Positions 21,414-26,886 of a stretch of DNA of 28,922 nucleotides are shown here, piece after piece; positions within the stretch are counted from its first letter, which is position 1; each line of letters starts with the position of its first letter. A program made the position numbers and the translations under genes. The DNA comes from a virus. The stretch spans positions 1 through 28,922 of the IMG/VR virus record IMGVR_UViG_3300006802_000388; one strand, 5' to 3'. A model generated the notes under the pieces. That model was not told the origin of the DNA, did not search any database, and saw nothing but the letters and a program-made list of their open reading frames with translations.

Positions 21414-21593
21414 ATGATTAAAGTTAAATTAGAGTTAAGAATTAAGCGTTTTTTAAATAATTATAGCGCCGCCCGCTATATCCCGCTACACCCTGATGAT
21501 TATAACCTTTTAAAATCTGAAGGTCGCCTAAACGATTTTCCACTTCCGCTTTTTAAACTAAAACCCTCCGGTGGTGGTAAAAAACCCGTTTAA
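21414..21593 (+). CDS. Small protein of unknown function (59 aa), early-type
   Basis: The ATG follows AAAAAGGAAATGTAAA, a good ribosome binding site, about 20 bases behind promoter copy 1. The protein is basic at the N-terminus (M-I-K-V-K-L-E-L-R-I-K-R-F), with a central Y-I-P-L-H-P-D-D-Y-N-L-L and a Pro/Gly-rich end P-S-G-G-G-K-K-P-V. There is no known motif. Promoter context is the best evidence that it is real. Such small promoter-proximal proteins in phages often target host functions; here that is only a guess. Confidence 0.55.
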   Translation: MIKVKLELRIKRFLNNYSAARYIPLHPDDYNLLKSEGRLNDFPLPLFKLKPSGGGKKPV

Positions 21594-21639
21594 AATCAAT
21601 GGGTTAGCACTTTACTTTTTTCCTGAAATATTAGACAAT
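21591..21639 (+). promoter_or_regulatory. Repeated promoter cassette, copy 2
   Basis: AAAATCAATGGGTTAGCAC, then TTTACT (21611-21616), exactly 17 bp, and GACAAT (21634-21639). The block begins with the TAA of the preceding gene. The gene served starts at 21666 after AAGGAGA. The -10 is weaker than in copies 1 and 3. Confidence 0.65.
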
Positions 21640-21665
21640 ACTCTTGTAATTAAGGAGAATGAAAT

Positions 21666-21956
21666 ATGTTAAGAAACGGTGATCTGATTAAAGCGTTCGA
21701 ATTCGAACCAATTCCTGGTCGTGAAGATAAATATGTAATCGGCGCTATCGACCGTATCGAAGAATACGGATACGTAATCAAAGGTGAAACCATCATCAAA
21801 GATACCGCATACGGCACTGCTCGAATGAATGAAAATGTTACTGTTCGAGTCCCTTTCAAGACCAGATTTGAGTATGATGGTCGTATCGTTGCTCTGACTG
21901 AGGATTTTCGCTTCACTGAAGCATATTACGATGAATTTCCTGAGCAAAATCAATAA
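21666..21956 (+). CDS. Conserved phage protein of unknown function (96 aa)
   Basis: The ATG has AAGGAGA upstream. The protein reads as a small beta-rich domain: D-L-I-K-A-F-E-F-E-P-I-P-G-R-E-D-K-Y-V-I-G-A-I, Y-V-I-K-G-E-T-I-I-K, V-T-V-R-V-P-F and E-Y-D-G-R-I-V. The opening 'F-E-P-x-P-x-R-x-x-x-Y-V-x-G' pattern is found in unnamed phage proteins of other tailed phages, as far as I recall. It ends E-Q-N-Q-stop, because its last codons belong to promoter block copy 3. No function can be given. Confidence 0.65.
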   Translation: MLRNGDLIKAFEFEPIPGREDKYVIGAIDRIEEYGYVIKGETIIKDTAYGTARMNENVTVRVPFKTRFEYDGRIVALTEDFRFTEAYYDEFPEQNQ

Positions 21957-21993
21957 CTTATCGCTTTACTTTTTGGCTGGTTTAGACGATAAT
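21946..21993 (+). promoter_or_regulatory. Repeated promoter cassette, copy 3
   Basis: AAAATCAATAACTTATCGC, then TTTACT (21965-21970), 17 bp, and GATAAT (21988-21993). It overlaps the preceding stop codon as copy 1 does, giving both genes a Q-N-Q C-terminus. It serves the gene at 22018 (AAGGAAAAGTA ribosome binding site). Confidence 0.7.
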
Positions 21994-22017
21994 ATTCTTA
22001 TAAGTTAAGGAAAAGTA

Positions 22018-22176
22018 ATGAATCGTAAAAAATTAAATCATGAAGTTGGTTCGGTTTATCAGCGTCCTATTCTTGCCGAACCAGAAATCGCTGAGATGGC
22101 AATTATCGTTGCTAGTCTCGGTATGATCTTCACTTTCTTCGCCGCTCTGGCGATCTTACCTTGGAGCGTAATCTAA
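22018..22176 (+). CDS. Small single-pass membrane protein (52 aa)
   Basis: The polar N-terminal part (M-N-R-K-K-L-N-H-E-V-G-S-V-Y-Q-R-P) is followed by one hydrophobic segment of about 22 residues (M-A-I-I-V-A-S-L-G-M-I-F-T-F-F-A-A-L-A-I-L-P, roughly 27-48). It is the first gene behind promoter copy 3. Its TAA overlaps the next ATG (TAATG). A host-membrane or lysis-timing role is possible, but no family is recognised. Confidence 0.6.
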   Translation: MNRKKLNHEVGSVYQRPILAEPEIAEMAIIVASLGMIFTFFAALAILPWSVI

Positions 22177-22619
22177 TGGCAATGCAAGTCACAAGAAACA
22201 CTCACACGATGCATATCGTGAATCGTCTAAAAAGCATTTGTGAAAAACACGACTGGTACTTTACGTTAGCAGATGACTATCGTGCTTATGAAGCAGGTTT
22301 AGTCGTTGCTGATGAGATCAACTATCTCAAAAACGTGTTGGTTGCTCGTGGGTATGAGAGACAAGCAAAGTCTTTGATTGATCATTATCGTCCTGCGATG
22401 CCCACATTGGAAACAATGTTGAAACCTAAACCCACAAAGACACCTAAGTCTTATCCAATCGAGGAACGAAACATTCTTTGTGATTGGAGACTGCATGGTT
22501 ATCCTGAAAACGATGACTCATTCGTGAAACGTTTGGTGGAACAAGGTTACACGGAAGATGCAGCCGTGGAGTTGATGGTTGAGTACAAAATGGATTATGA
22601 AGAATGGAGAAATTCATAA
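22176..22619 (+). CDS. Hypothetical protein (147 aa)
   Basis: I start it at ATG 22176, coupled to the previous stop, rather than at an upstream TTG inside that gene. The protein has two apparent helical halves joined by a Pro/Lys-rich linker (L-K-P-K-P-T-K-T-P-K-S-Y-P, around 82-95). The second half includes C-D-W-R-L-H-G-Y-P-E-N and E-Q-G-Y-T-E-D-A-A-V-E-L. No catalytic pattern is evident. It is part of the early-type small-gene run, and its stop overlaps the next start (TAATG). Confidence 0.6.
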   Translation: MAMQVTRNTHTMHIVNRLKSICEKHDWYFTLADDYRAYEAGLVVADEINYLKNVLVARGYERQAKSLIDHYRPAMPTLETMLKPKPTKTPKSYPIEERNILCDWRLHGYPENDDSFVKRLVEQGYTEDAAVELMVEYKMDYEEWRNS

Positions 22620-22837
22620 TGGATACGATTATTGTAATTGAAAAAATGAAAGAAGAGACTTTGGAGATGGCCATCTCCGCGGGTATAAAAACAAAGGGAT
22701 CTTGGTTTGTTCGTGAGTACGAAGATCAAGAAAGTTTTGATGCTGATTGTGAAATCAGTGGATCTTTTCACAAAACTTTAGAAGATGCTCTTGAAGCAGT
22801 TAAAGACATCTTTGAAGAAGCGGAGTTGTGGGCATGA
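22619..22837 (+). CDS. Hypothetical acidic protein (72 aa)
   Basis: The start at 22619 overlaps the preceding TAA; GGAG at 22605-22608 is a plausible ribosome binding site. The protein is acidic: M-D-T-I-I-V-I-E-K-M, a middle S-W-F-V-R-E-Y-E-D-Q-E-S-F-D-A-D, and a helical end A-L-E-A-V-K-D-I-F-E-E-A-E. It looks like a small alpha/beta domain. Nothing links it to a named family. It overlaps the following gene by 4 bp (ATGA). Confidence 0.55.
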   Translation: MDTIIVIEKMKEETLEMAISAGIKTKGSWFVREYEDQESFDADCEISGSFHKTLEDALEAVKDIFEEAELWA

Positions 22838-23316
22838 ACGGATTTCGTAAGATGCAGGAACGTCTTGGTAAAGAAGGTTGGTTTGTTGGTTGGAATCTTC
22901 CTTGTTGTCAGACGTGTGCGTGGGAAGAGTTGAATTGGATTGATGTGGTAGAAGATACCACAAAAGTTCTTTTCAATCACTCTCAGGATTGTGAGGTCGA
23001 AAGCAGCGAGGAAGAATGCCCCATGTGTGACGGTGAAGGAGTCGTTGAAGGAGCTACTGGCGAACTCGATGAAGATTGCCTAGAATGCAGAGGAACAGGA
23101 TACATGGATTTTGGAAGTGACGTCAGCGATTACGACACATCCGTAGGTGGTTTTGTTTGTTATTCGCCTGAACAACAGAATAGTTCTTTGTTTTGTTTTG
23201 ATGGCAGTGAAGAAGGTGTAGAGAACCTAAAGACAATCGTTCCTATTATTGAAGAATGCGGATGTACCGTAAATTGGAACGAAACTGGGGACTCTCGTAT
23301 TGAAATCAGTTGGTGA
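22834..23316 (+). CDS. DUF6891-like protein with an inserted DnaJ-type zinc finger
   Basis: The N-terminus G-W-F-V-G-W-N-L-P-C-C-Q-T-C-A-W (15-30) and F-N-H-S-Q-D-C-E (47-54) resemble DUF6891 proteins; the C-terminal V-N-W-N-E-T-G-D-S-R-I-E-I-S-W completes the domain. Between them lie C62-P-M-C65-D-G-E-G and C82-L-E-C85-R-G-T-G, the C-x-x-C-x-G-x-G pair of DnaJ-type zinc fingers, enough for one zinc. The combination is unusual. The start is the ATG in ATGA, not the upstream GTG. Function is unknown; zinc binding is well supported by the motif. Confidence 0.65.
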   Translation: MNGFRKMQERLGKEGWFVGWNLPCCQTCAWEELNWIDVVEDTTKVLFNHSQDCEVESSEEECPMCDGEGVVEGATGELDEDCLECRGTGYMDFGSDVSDYDTSVGGFVCYSPEQQNSSLFCFDGSEEGVENLKTIVPIIEECGCTVNWNETGDSRIEISW

Positions 23317-23326
23317 GGTAAGATAA

Positions 23327-23482
23327 ATGAATAAAGTAAAGTCGGGACTCGAAGTCTCTTTTGATAATCTAATGGAATCTTTTGATCGTATACAAAAAAG
23401 ATGTGATCGGTTAGAAAAGATTACCATTGGATTGTATGTGTTAAGCATATTGACTTTTATCGTAATTTACACTAGAATATAG
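23327..23482 (+). CDS. Small C-tail-anchored membrane protein (51 aa)
   Basis: GAGG upstream of the ATG supports the start. The first 30 residues are a charged helix (S-F-D-N-L-M-E-S-F-D-R-I-Q-K-R-C-D-R-L-E-K-I), followed by a C-terminal hydrophobic segment (I-G-L-Y-V-L-S-I-L-T-F-I-V-I-Y, about 34-48), so it would be anchored by its tail. The -35 and -10 boxes of the tRNA promoter lie in its last codons. No family is recognised. Confidence 0.55.
   Translation: MNKVKSGLEVSFDNLMESFDRIQKRCDRLEKITIGLYVLSILTFIVIYTRI
23450..23478 (+). promoter_or_regulatory. Sigma70-like promoter upstream of the tRNA cluster
   Basis: TTGACT (23450-23455), 17-bp spacer, TAGAAT (23473-23478). The start site near 23485 lies ahead of the possible tRNA relic, the three tRNAs and the isocitrate lyase gene. 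No terminator is evident between the last tRNA and that gene, so it could drive all of them. Confidence 0.55.
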
Positions 23483-23539
23483 ATAAAGGTTTGGTAAGAT
23501 GATCAATTTCACGCTCTCCTTAACTACATGTGATCATCG

Positions 23540-23586
23540 GACATTGCGCGGGGTGGAGGCAATTCGTGCGAAGGGGCGACAATGTC
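23540..23586 (+). ncRNA. Possible tRNA-fMet relic / stem closing over a start codon
   Basis: CGCGGGGTGGAG (23547-23558) is identical to the 5' end of bacterial initiator tRNA, and GCGAAGG further on recalls its anticodon-arm exit, but the arm itself and the T-arm are missing. GACATTG (23540-23546) pairs perfectly with CAATGTC (23580-23586), which contains the ATG (23582) of the next gene. It is either a decayed tRNA or a regulatory stem. Low certainty. Confidence 0.3.
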
Positions 23587-23800
23587 ATTCTTTTTAATGC
23601 CAACCAAAGACTCGAGTGGTCAGTGGTGGCACGAGGGTAAACCAGTTGAAATGTTCGTTATGACTGATGATGAGAAACGTGCTTATGTTGAAGCACAAAT
23701 TGGGAGTGTAGGAAAATTGGTAACCCCATCGGACTGTAAATCCGACGCCGACGGCATTGATGGTTCAAGTCCATCCGCTCCCACCAGTTTTAGAATGTGA
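23582..23800 (+). CDS. Small protein running into tRNA-Tyr (72 aa as read)
   Basis: AAGGGG five bases before the ATG is a fair ribosome binding site. The first ~40 residues look protein-like: F-F-L-M-P-T-K-D, W-W-H-E-G-K-P-V-E-M-F-V-M-T-D-D-E-K-R-A-Y-V-E-A-Q-I. From about residue 41 the frame runs through the complete tRNA-Tyr gene, so the C-terminus is tRNA sequence read as codons. The tRNA may have been inserted into the gene's 3' end, leaving a truncated gene with a chance extension. Function unknown. Confidence 0.4.
   Translation: MSFFLMPTKDSSGQWWHEGKPVEMFVMTDDEKRAYVEAQIGSVGKLVTPSDCKSDADGIDGSSPSAPTSFRM
23702..23786 (+). tRNA. tRNA-Tyr (anticodon GTA)
   Basis: The acceptor GGGAGTG pairs with CGCTCCC (one G-T). 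The anticodon stem TCGGA/TCCGA encloses CTGTAAA with anticodon GTA, a long variable arm follows as expected for bacterial tRNA-Tyr (class II), and the T-arm ATGG-TTCAAGT-CCAT precedes the encoded ACCA end. First of three tandem tRNAs. Confidence 0.95.
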
Positions 23801-23802
23801 TT

Positions 23803-23878
23803 GCCGCTATAGCTCAGCAGGTAGAGCAACTGATTTGTAATCAGTAGGTCCCGAGTTCGATTCTTGGTGGCGGCACCA
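23803..23878 (+). tRNA. tRNA-Thr (anticodon TGT)
   Basis: GCCGCTA pairs with TGGCGGC at the ends (one T-G). The anticodon stem ACTGA/TCAGT encloses TTTGTAA, anticodon TGT, and the T-loop is TTCGATT. CCA is encoded. It reads ACA and related Thr codons common in this AT-rich genome. Confidence 0.95.
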
Positions 23879-23880
23879 TT

Positions 23881-23957
23881 CGGAGTGTAGCGCAGTTTGG
23901 TAGCGCATCTGCTTTGGGAGCAGAGGGTCGGGGGTTCGAATCCCTCCACTCCGACCA
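23881..23957 (+). tRNA. tRNA-Pro (anticodon TGG)
   Basis: The acceptor CGGAGTG pairs with CACTCCG. The anticodon stem TCTGC/GCAGA encloses TTTGGGA, anticodon TGG. The T-arm GGGGG-TTCGAAT-CCCTC and encoded ACCA complete it. It lies two bases after tRNA-Thr and 20 bases before the isocitrate lyase ATG. Confidence 0.95.
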
Positions 23958-23977
23958 ATTTGTAACAAGAGGAAATT

Positions 23978-25192
23978 ATGGGCAACAAAAGAACATACAC
24001 AGAAGAAGATGTAGAAAAACTAAAAGGTAGTGTCCGAATCGAGCATACGTTAGCAAAACACGGTGCTTTAGAACTTAGACGTTTGCTTAGAGAAAATGAC
24101 TATATAAACACATTTGGTGCTTATAATGGTCAGCAAGCAATTCAACACGTTAAAGCAGGTCTTGAAGCAATCTATGTCTCAGGTTGGCAAGTTGCTGCAG
24201 CCGCTAATACAGGAAACGCAGTCTATCCTGATCAGAGTTTGTATCCCGTTGATAGTGTACCCCGCGTGGTGGCTAATATCAATAATGCTTTTCGTAGGCA
24301 AGATCAAATCGAATATCTTGAATCCGAAGGATTCGGTGGATTTCCTTTTGCGCCCATCATCGCGGACGCGGAAGCAGGATTCGGTGGAGCATTAAACGCA
24401 TATGAACTCGCTCGTAATCTCATTGAAGCAGGTGCGGCAGCGGTACACTTTGAAGATCAACTCGCTAGTGAAAAGAAGTGCGGTCATCTGGGAGGAAAGG
24501 TACTTATCCCAACCAGTCAAGCTGTACGAAATCTTAATGCTGCCCGTCTTGCTGCTGATGTATGTGATGTTCCTACAGTCATCATCGCTAGAACGGATGC
24601 TGAGTCTGCTAAACTCCTTTCTTCAGACGTAGATGAAATAGATCGTAAGTTTATGACAGGCGAGCGAACGCCAGAAGGTTTCTACAAAATCAATGGCGGG
24701 TTGTTCTATGGTTGCGAGCGAGGACAAGCATATGCTGAATATGCGGATCTTGTTTGGTGTGAGACCAGCACTCCCGATCTCAAAGAAGCAAAGATGTTTT
24801 CTGATGCGGTACGTGGTGCGTTTCCTGATCAAATGCTGGCATACAATTGTTCGCCAAGTTTTAACTGGAGACAAAGCATTCCTAGTTCAGAAGAACTGAA
24901 GAACTTTCAGAAAGAACTTGCTAAACTAGGATTCAAGTTTCAGTTTATTACGCTTGCTGGGTTTCATCAAACCAACTACAGCATCTTTGAGTTTGCTCGA
25001 AGGTATAAGAAGTCGGGTATGCTTGCCTACTCAGATCTGCAAGAGCAAGAGTTTGCTGCAGAGAGAGATGGTTACACTTCAGTCAAGCATCAGCGTGAGG
25101 TTGGCGTAGGTTACTTCGACGCGATTAGTACCGCTCTTGGCGCTGGCAGTGTAGCAGCAATGGCAGACAGCACAGAGGCAGATCAGTTTTAA
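23978..25192 (+). CDS. aceA: Isocitrate lyase
   Basis: Isocitrate lyase splits isocitrate into succinate and glyoxylate, the first step of the glyoxylate shunt. The signature K166-K167-C168-G169-H170 with L-G-G-K-V-L after it is complete; C168 is the catalytic base position. Other conserved blocks are S-G-W-Q-V-A-A (68-74), Y-P-D-Q-S-L-Y-P (83-90), A-D-A-E-A-G-F-G-G (129-137, metal site), H-F-E-D-Q-L (157-162), R-T-D-A-E-S (205-210), W-C-E-T-S-T-P-D (260-267), N-C-S-P-S-F-N-W (290-297) and the C-terminal S-T-E-A-D-Q-F. At 404 aa it is about 30 shorter than the E. coli enzyme (434), mainly at the N-terminus and in one loop. AGAGG precedes the ATG. No catalytic residue seems lost. Methylisocitrate lyase (PrpB, ~290 aa) is less likely by length and by the KKCGH motif. 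Confidence 0.95.
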   Translation: MGNKRTYTEEDVEKLKGSVRIEHTLAKHGALELRRLLRENDYINTFGAYNGQQAIQHVKAGLEAIYVSGWQVAAAANTGNAVYPDQSLYPVDSVPRVVANINNAFRRQDQIEYLESEGFGGFPFAPIIADAEAGFGGALNAYELARNLIEAGAAAVHFEDQLASEKKCGHLGGKVLIPTSQAVRNLNAARLAADVCDVPTVIIARTDAESAKLLSSDVDEIDRKFMTGERTPEGFYKINGGLFYGCERGQAYAEYADLVWCETSTPDLKEAKMFSDAVRGAFPDQMLAYNCSPSFNWRQSIPSSEELKNFQKELAKLGFKFQFITLAGFHQTNYSIFEFARRYKKSGMLAYSDLQEQEFAAERDGYTSVKHQREVGVGYFDAISTALGAGSVAAMADSTEADQF

Positions 25193-25202
25193 AAAAGTGG
25201 AA

Positions 25203-25277
25203 GTCCGTTGAGATGGTAATGGCCGGACAAGTGTGGTAGTAGGAATACGCCAGATGCACAGGTTGGTTCTACCACAC
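25203..25277 (+). ncRNA. Two-hairpin structured RNA candidate downstream of isocitrate lyase
   Basis: The 105-bp gap after the isocitrate lyase gene holds GTCCG (25204-25208) pairing with CGGAC (25224-25228), then GTGTGGTAG (25231-25239) pairing perfectly over nine bases with CTACCACAC (25269-25277), with a 29-base loop. No T run follows, so it is not an ordinary terminator. It may be a phage small RNA, a 3' UTR stabiliser or a decayed tRNA; no known family is recognised. Confidence 0.4.
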
Positions 25278-25297
25278 ATTTAAGTAAAGGAGAATCT

Positions 25298-25546
25298 ATG
25301 GAAATTTTATTTGAAGTTCTAGGAGCTCTATTCTTCTTGTTAATTGGTATTTGCGGATGCATTTATGGATTGACTAATGACTTAAAAAAGAGTAGTATTG
25401 AAGATAACAGTATTACATTGAAACATGGTTTCGATGGAATTTATACCTTAATACATAAAGGACAAGAGTGGCATTACTCAAGTTTTTCAGAAGCATTGAA
25501 ACATATGGATTCATTACGAAGACCCCCAACCGGAGATCCTAAATGA
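25298..25546 (+). CDS. Small membrane-anchored protein (82 aa)
   Basis: AAAGGAGA lies just before the ATG. The N-terminal ~25 residues are hydrophobic (I-L-F-E-V-L-G-A-L-F-F-L-L-I-G-I-C-G-C-I-Y-G-L) and would anchor the protein with the remainder in the cytoplasm or periplasm. The soluble part includes H-G-F-D-G-I-Y-T-L-I-H-K-G-Q-E-W-H-Y-S-S-F-S-E-A-L, a small domain that may bind a ligand. No family is recognised. It overlaps the next gene by 4 bp. Confidence 0.6.
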   Translation: MEILFEVLGALFFLLIGICGCIYGLTNDLKKSSIEDNSITLKHGFDGIYTLIHKGQEWHYSSFSEALKHMDSLRRPPTGDPK

Positions 25547-25734
25547 AACTCACAAGAGAGTCTTTTACTGGCAGCACGTTAGACGAATTGGTTCTAGATA
25601 TACTAGAAAGTCAGTTAGAAGACGTAATAGAACTGAGTAATGATCAAAAACTTATTGATGCATTTAAATACGTAATCGCATACAACAGTGTGCCCGGAAC
25701 CTATGAGGATGGAAAATATGACCTGTCAAGTTAA
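25543..25734 (+). CDS. Hypothetical protein (63 aa), duplicated gene copy A
   Basis: The protein is acidic and helical (L-D-E-L-V-L-D-I-L-E-S-Q-L-E-D-V-I-E-L) and ends F-K-Y-V-I-A-Y-N-S-V-P-G-T-Y-E-D-G-K-Y-D-L-S-S. The last ~25 residues are almost identical to those of the next gene (25744), and 40 bp are perfectly repeated (25687-25726 and 25900-25939), so the two come from a tandem duplication of ~213 bp. No function is known. The short frame ATG-ACC-TGT after the repeat mirrors the thyX start. Confidence 0.6.
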   Translation: MKLTRESFTGSTLDELVLDILESQLEDVIELSNDQKLIDAFKYVIAYNSVPGTYEDGKYDLSS

Positions 25735-25939
25735 GGATTGTACATGATAACGAGAAGTGACCTAAACGAACATGCATTTGAGCAATTGATTCGCAACGCA
25801 TTGATTGAACAACTTGAGGATTTCGAAGATAGTATGAACGATGATAGTATTCGTGATACTACTTTGGTCGAAGCATTTAAACGTGTAATTGCATACAATA
25901 GTGTGCCCGGAACCTATGAGGATGGAAAATATGACCTGT
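25687..25939 (+). repeat. 40-bp direct repeat pair, 213 bp apart
   Basis: The 40 bases at 25687-25726 recur without change at 25900-25939. They cover the ends of two small paralogous genes, the GAGGATGGA ribosome binding site and the first bases of thyX (ATGACCTGT). Similarity extends further upstream with scattered changes (GCATTTAAA-CGTAAT-GCATACAA). Confidence 0.9.
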
Positions 25940-25941
25940 GA
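25744..25941 (+). CDS. Hypothetical protein (65 aa), duplicated gene copy B
   Basis: The ATG at 25744 (M-I-T-R-S-D-L-N-E-H) is preferred over an upstream TTG. The body is acidic and helical (E-Q-L-E-D-F-E-D-S-M-N-D-D), ending V-E-A-F-K-R-V-I-A-Y-N-S-V-P-G-T-Y-E-D-G-K-Y-D-L, the same end as copy A. Its end overlaps the thyX start by 11 bp. Because copy A keeps the same end plus a remnant of thyX codons, copy B is probably the original neighbour of thyX. Confidence 0.6.
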   Translation: MITRSDLNEHAFEQLIRNALIEQLEDFEDSMNDDSIRDTTLVEAFKRVIAYNSVPGTYEDGKYDL

Positions 25942-26617
25942 AGTAAGTCTAGTTGGTATGACATCGCCCAGTGCAATTACTGGTTGTCATACTGCAAATG
26001 AATTGATTGCTTATGCTGCTAGGGTAAGTAATCCAGCGAATCAGAATAACGAGAAAACAGCATCAAAGTTGTTGCGTTATTTAATCAAAGAAGGTCATTG
26101 GTCACCATTTGAAATGGTTTCAGTCACGATGGAAATTAAGACTACGCGAGATATCTCTCGTCAAATCTTACGCCATCGTTCTTTTTCGTTTCAAGAATTT
26201 AGTCAACGCTACGCGGTCAGTGAAGGTTTCACAACTAAACGAGAAGCACGTAAACAGCACCCTACGAACCGTCAACTGTCTATGGCGGACGATGACCCAA
26301 CTCGTCAAAAGAAGGCGCAGGAGGTCTTTAACGAAATGCAGGCAGAGGTTGCTAAGGTCGCCAAAGACTATTATGAGATGGCGTTGAATAATGGTATTGC
26401 CAAAGAGCAAGCACGCGCTCTGCTTCCTGAGGGTCTCACTGAGACTACTTTGTATATGGCAGGGACGTTACGCTCTTGGGTTCATTATTGCGAACTGAGG
26501 CGAGGACACGGAACTCAAAAAGAGCACATTGAGGTTGCCGACAAGTGTTGGGAAATCCTTGGTGTGCATTTTCCCGATGTAGTTAAAGCAGTGGAGATGC
26601 TAGATGAAGATAGGTGA
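25931..26617 (+). CDS. thyX: FAD-dependent thymidylate synthase
   Basis: ThyX makes dTMP from dUMP using FAD, methylenetetrahydrofolate and NADPH. The signature R81-H-R-S-F-S-F-Q-E-F-S-Q-R-Y94 matches the R-H-R-x7-S-x-R pattern. Other family parts are S-P-F-E-M-V (58-63) and the C-terminal L-R-S-W-V-H-Y-C-E-L-R. The length of 228 aa is typical. I start at ATG 25931 (M-T-C-E-V), with GAGGATGGA upstream; two upstream in-frame ATGs lie in the preceding gene. It would supply dTMP together with ribonucleotide reductase for phage DNA synthesis. It overlaps the next gene by 14 bp. Confidence 0.92.
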   Translation: MTCEVSLVGMTSPSAITGCHTANELIAYAARVSNPANQNNEKTASKLLRYLIKEGHWSPFEMVSVTMEIKTTRDISRQILRHRSFSFQEFSQRYAVSEGFTTKREARKQHPTNRQLSMADDDPTRQKKAQEVFNEMQAEVAKVAKDYYEMALNNGIAKEQARALLPEGLTETTLYMAGTLRSWVHYCELRRGHGTQKEHIEVADKCWEILGVHFPDVVKAVEMLDEDR

Positions 26618-26753
26618 TAAACTTAATGGTGGTACAATCGTTGAGATTTTTGACGAAGGTTATGCTGTTTCTCGTAAAAACAAAAAAGAGGAAAACTATC
26701 CTCATCACAAAACCGAATATGTTACTTTCGTAAGGAAAACTGATGAACGGTAA
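26604..26753 (+). CDS. Small protein (49 aa), unknown function
   Basis: The ATG lies 14 bp inside the end of thyX, with GGAGATG ahead of it. The sequence M-K-I-G-D-K-L-N-G-G-T-I-V-E-I-F-D-E-G-Y-A-V-S reads as a small beta-barrel-like strand set, followed by K-N-K-K-E-E-N-Y-P-H-H-K-T-E-Y-V-T-F-V-R. A KOW/SH3-like fold would fit but is a guess. It overlaps the next gene by 11 bp. Confidence 0.5.
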   Translation: MKIGDKLNGGTIVEIFDEGYAVSRKNKKEENYPHHKTEYVTFVRKTDER

Positions 26754-26886
26754 GAAAGCAAAAATGCTCCGAAGAAGTGGAGTGGTTGACAAAAAGGCAA
26801 AAAGAGATTACAATAAGTTAAATCGGTTTGAAAAAGAATTTCTTTCTGCCTTCTATAAAGCAAAACAACTTAGCGAGAACAAATGA
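26743..26886 (+). CDS. Small basic protein (47 aa)
   Basis: ATG 26743 overlaps the previous gene; AAGGAAAA lies upstream. It is strongly basic: M-N-G-K-K-A-K-M-L-R-R-S-G, then K-K-A-K-R-D-Y-N-K-L-N-R-F-E-K-E-F, and looks helical. Similar phage mini-proteins are probable nucleic-acid binders (inference). A near-perfect promoter (TTGACA, TACAAT) falls in its middle. It overlaps the next gene by 4 bp (ATGA). Confidence 0.5.
   Translation: MNGKKAKMLRRSGVVDKKAKRDYNKLNRFEKEFLSAFYKAKQLSENK
26786..26814 (+). promoter_or_regulatory. Strong-looking sigma70-like promoter inside a small gene
   Basis: TTGACA (26786-26791) is a perfect -35 box; 17 bp later TACAAT (26809-26814) matches five of six -10 bases. 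It would drive the 26883 gene from a start near 26821. Its location in a coding region makes a chance match possible, but the score is the best in the window. Confidence 0.5.

Noticed and set aside
23499-23597. Short rightward frame of 32 codons after the tRNA promoter
   Set aside because: Poor ribosome binding site, and it overlaps the tRNA-like remnant and the next start; no protein-like features.
23683-24000. Leftward open frame of 105 codons across the three tRNAs
   Set aside because: It is the complement of three clear tRNA genes; residues such as V-E-G-F-E-P-P-T come from T-arm sequence, a common false protein.
23978-25192. Methylisocitrate lyase (PrpB) instead of isocitrate lyase
   Set aside because: Length of 404 aa, K-K-C-G-H-L-G-G and the C-terminal S-T-E-x-D-Q-F block fit isocitrate lyase better than the ~290-aa PrpB.
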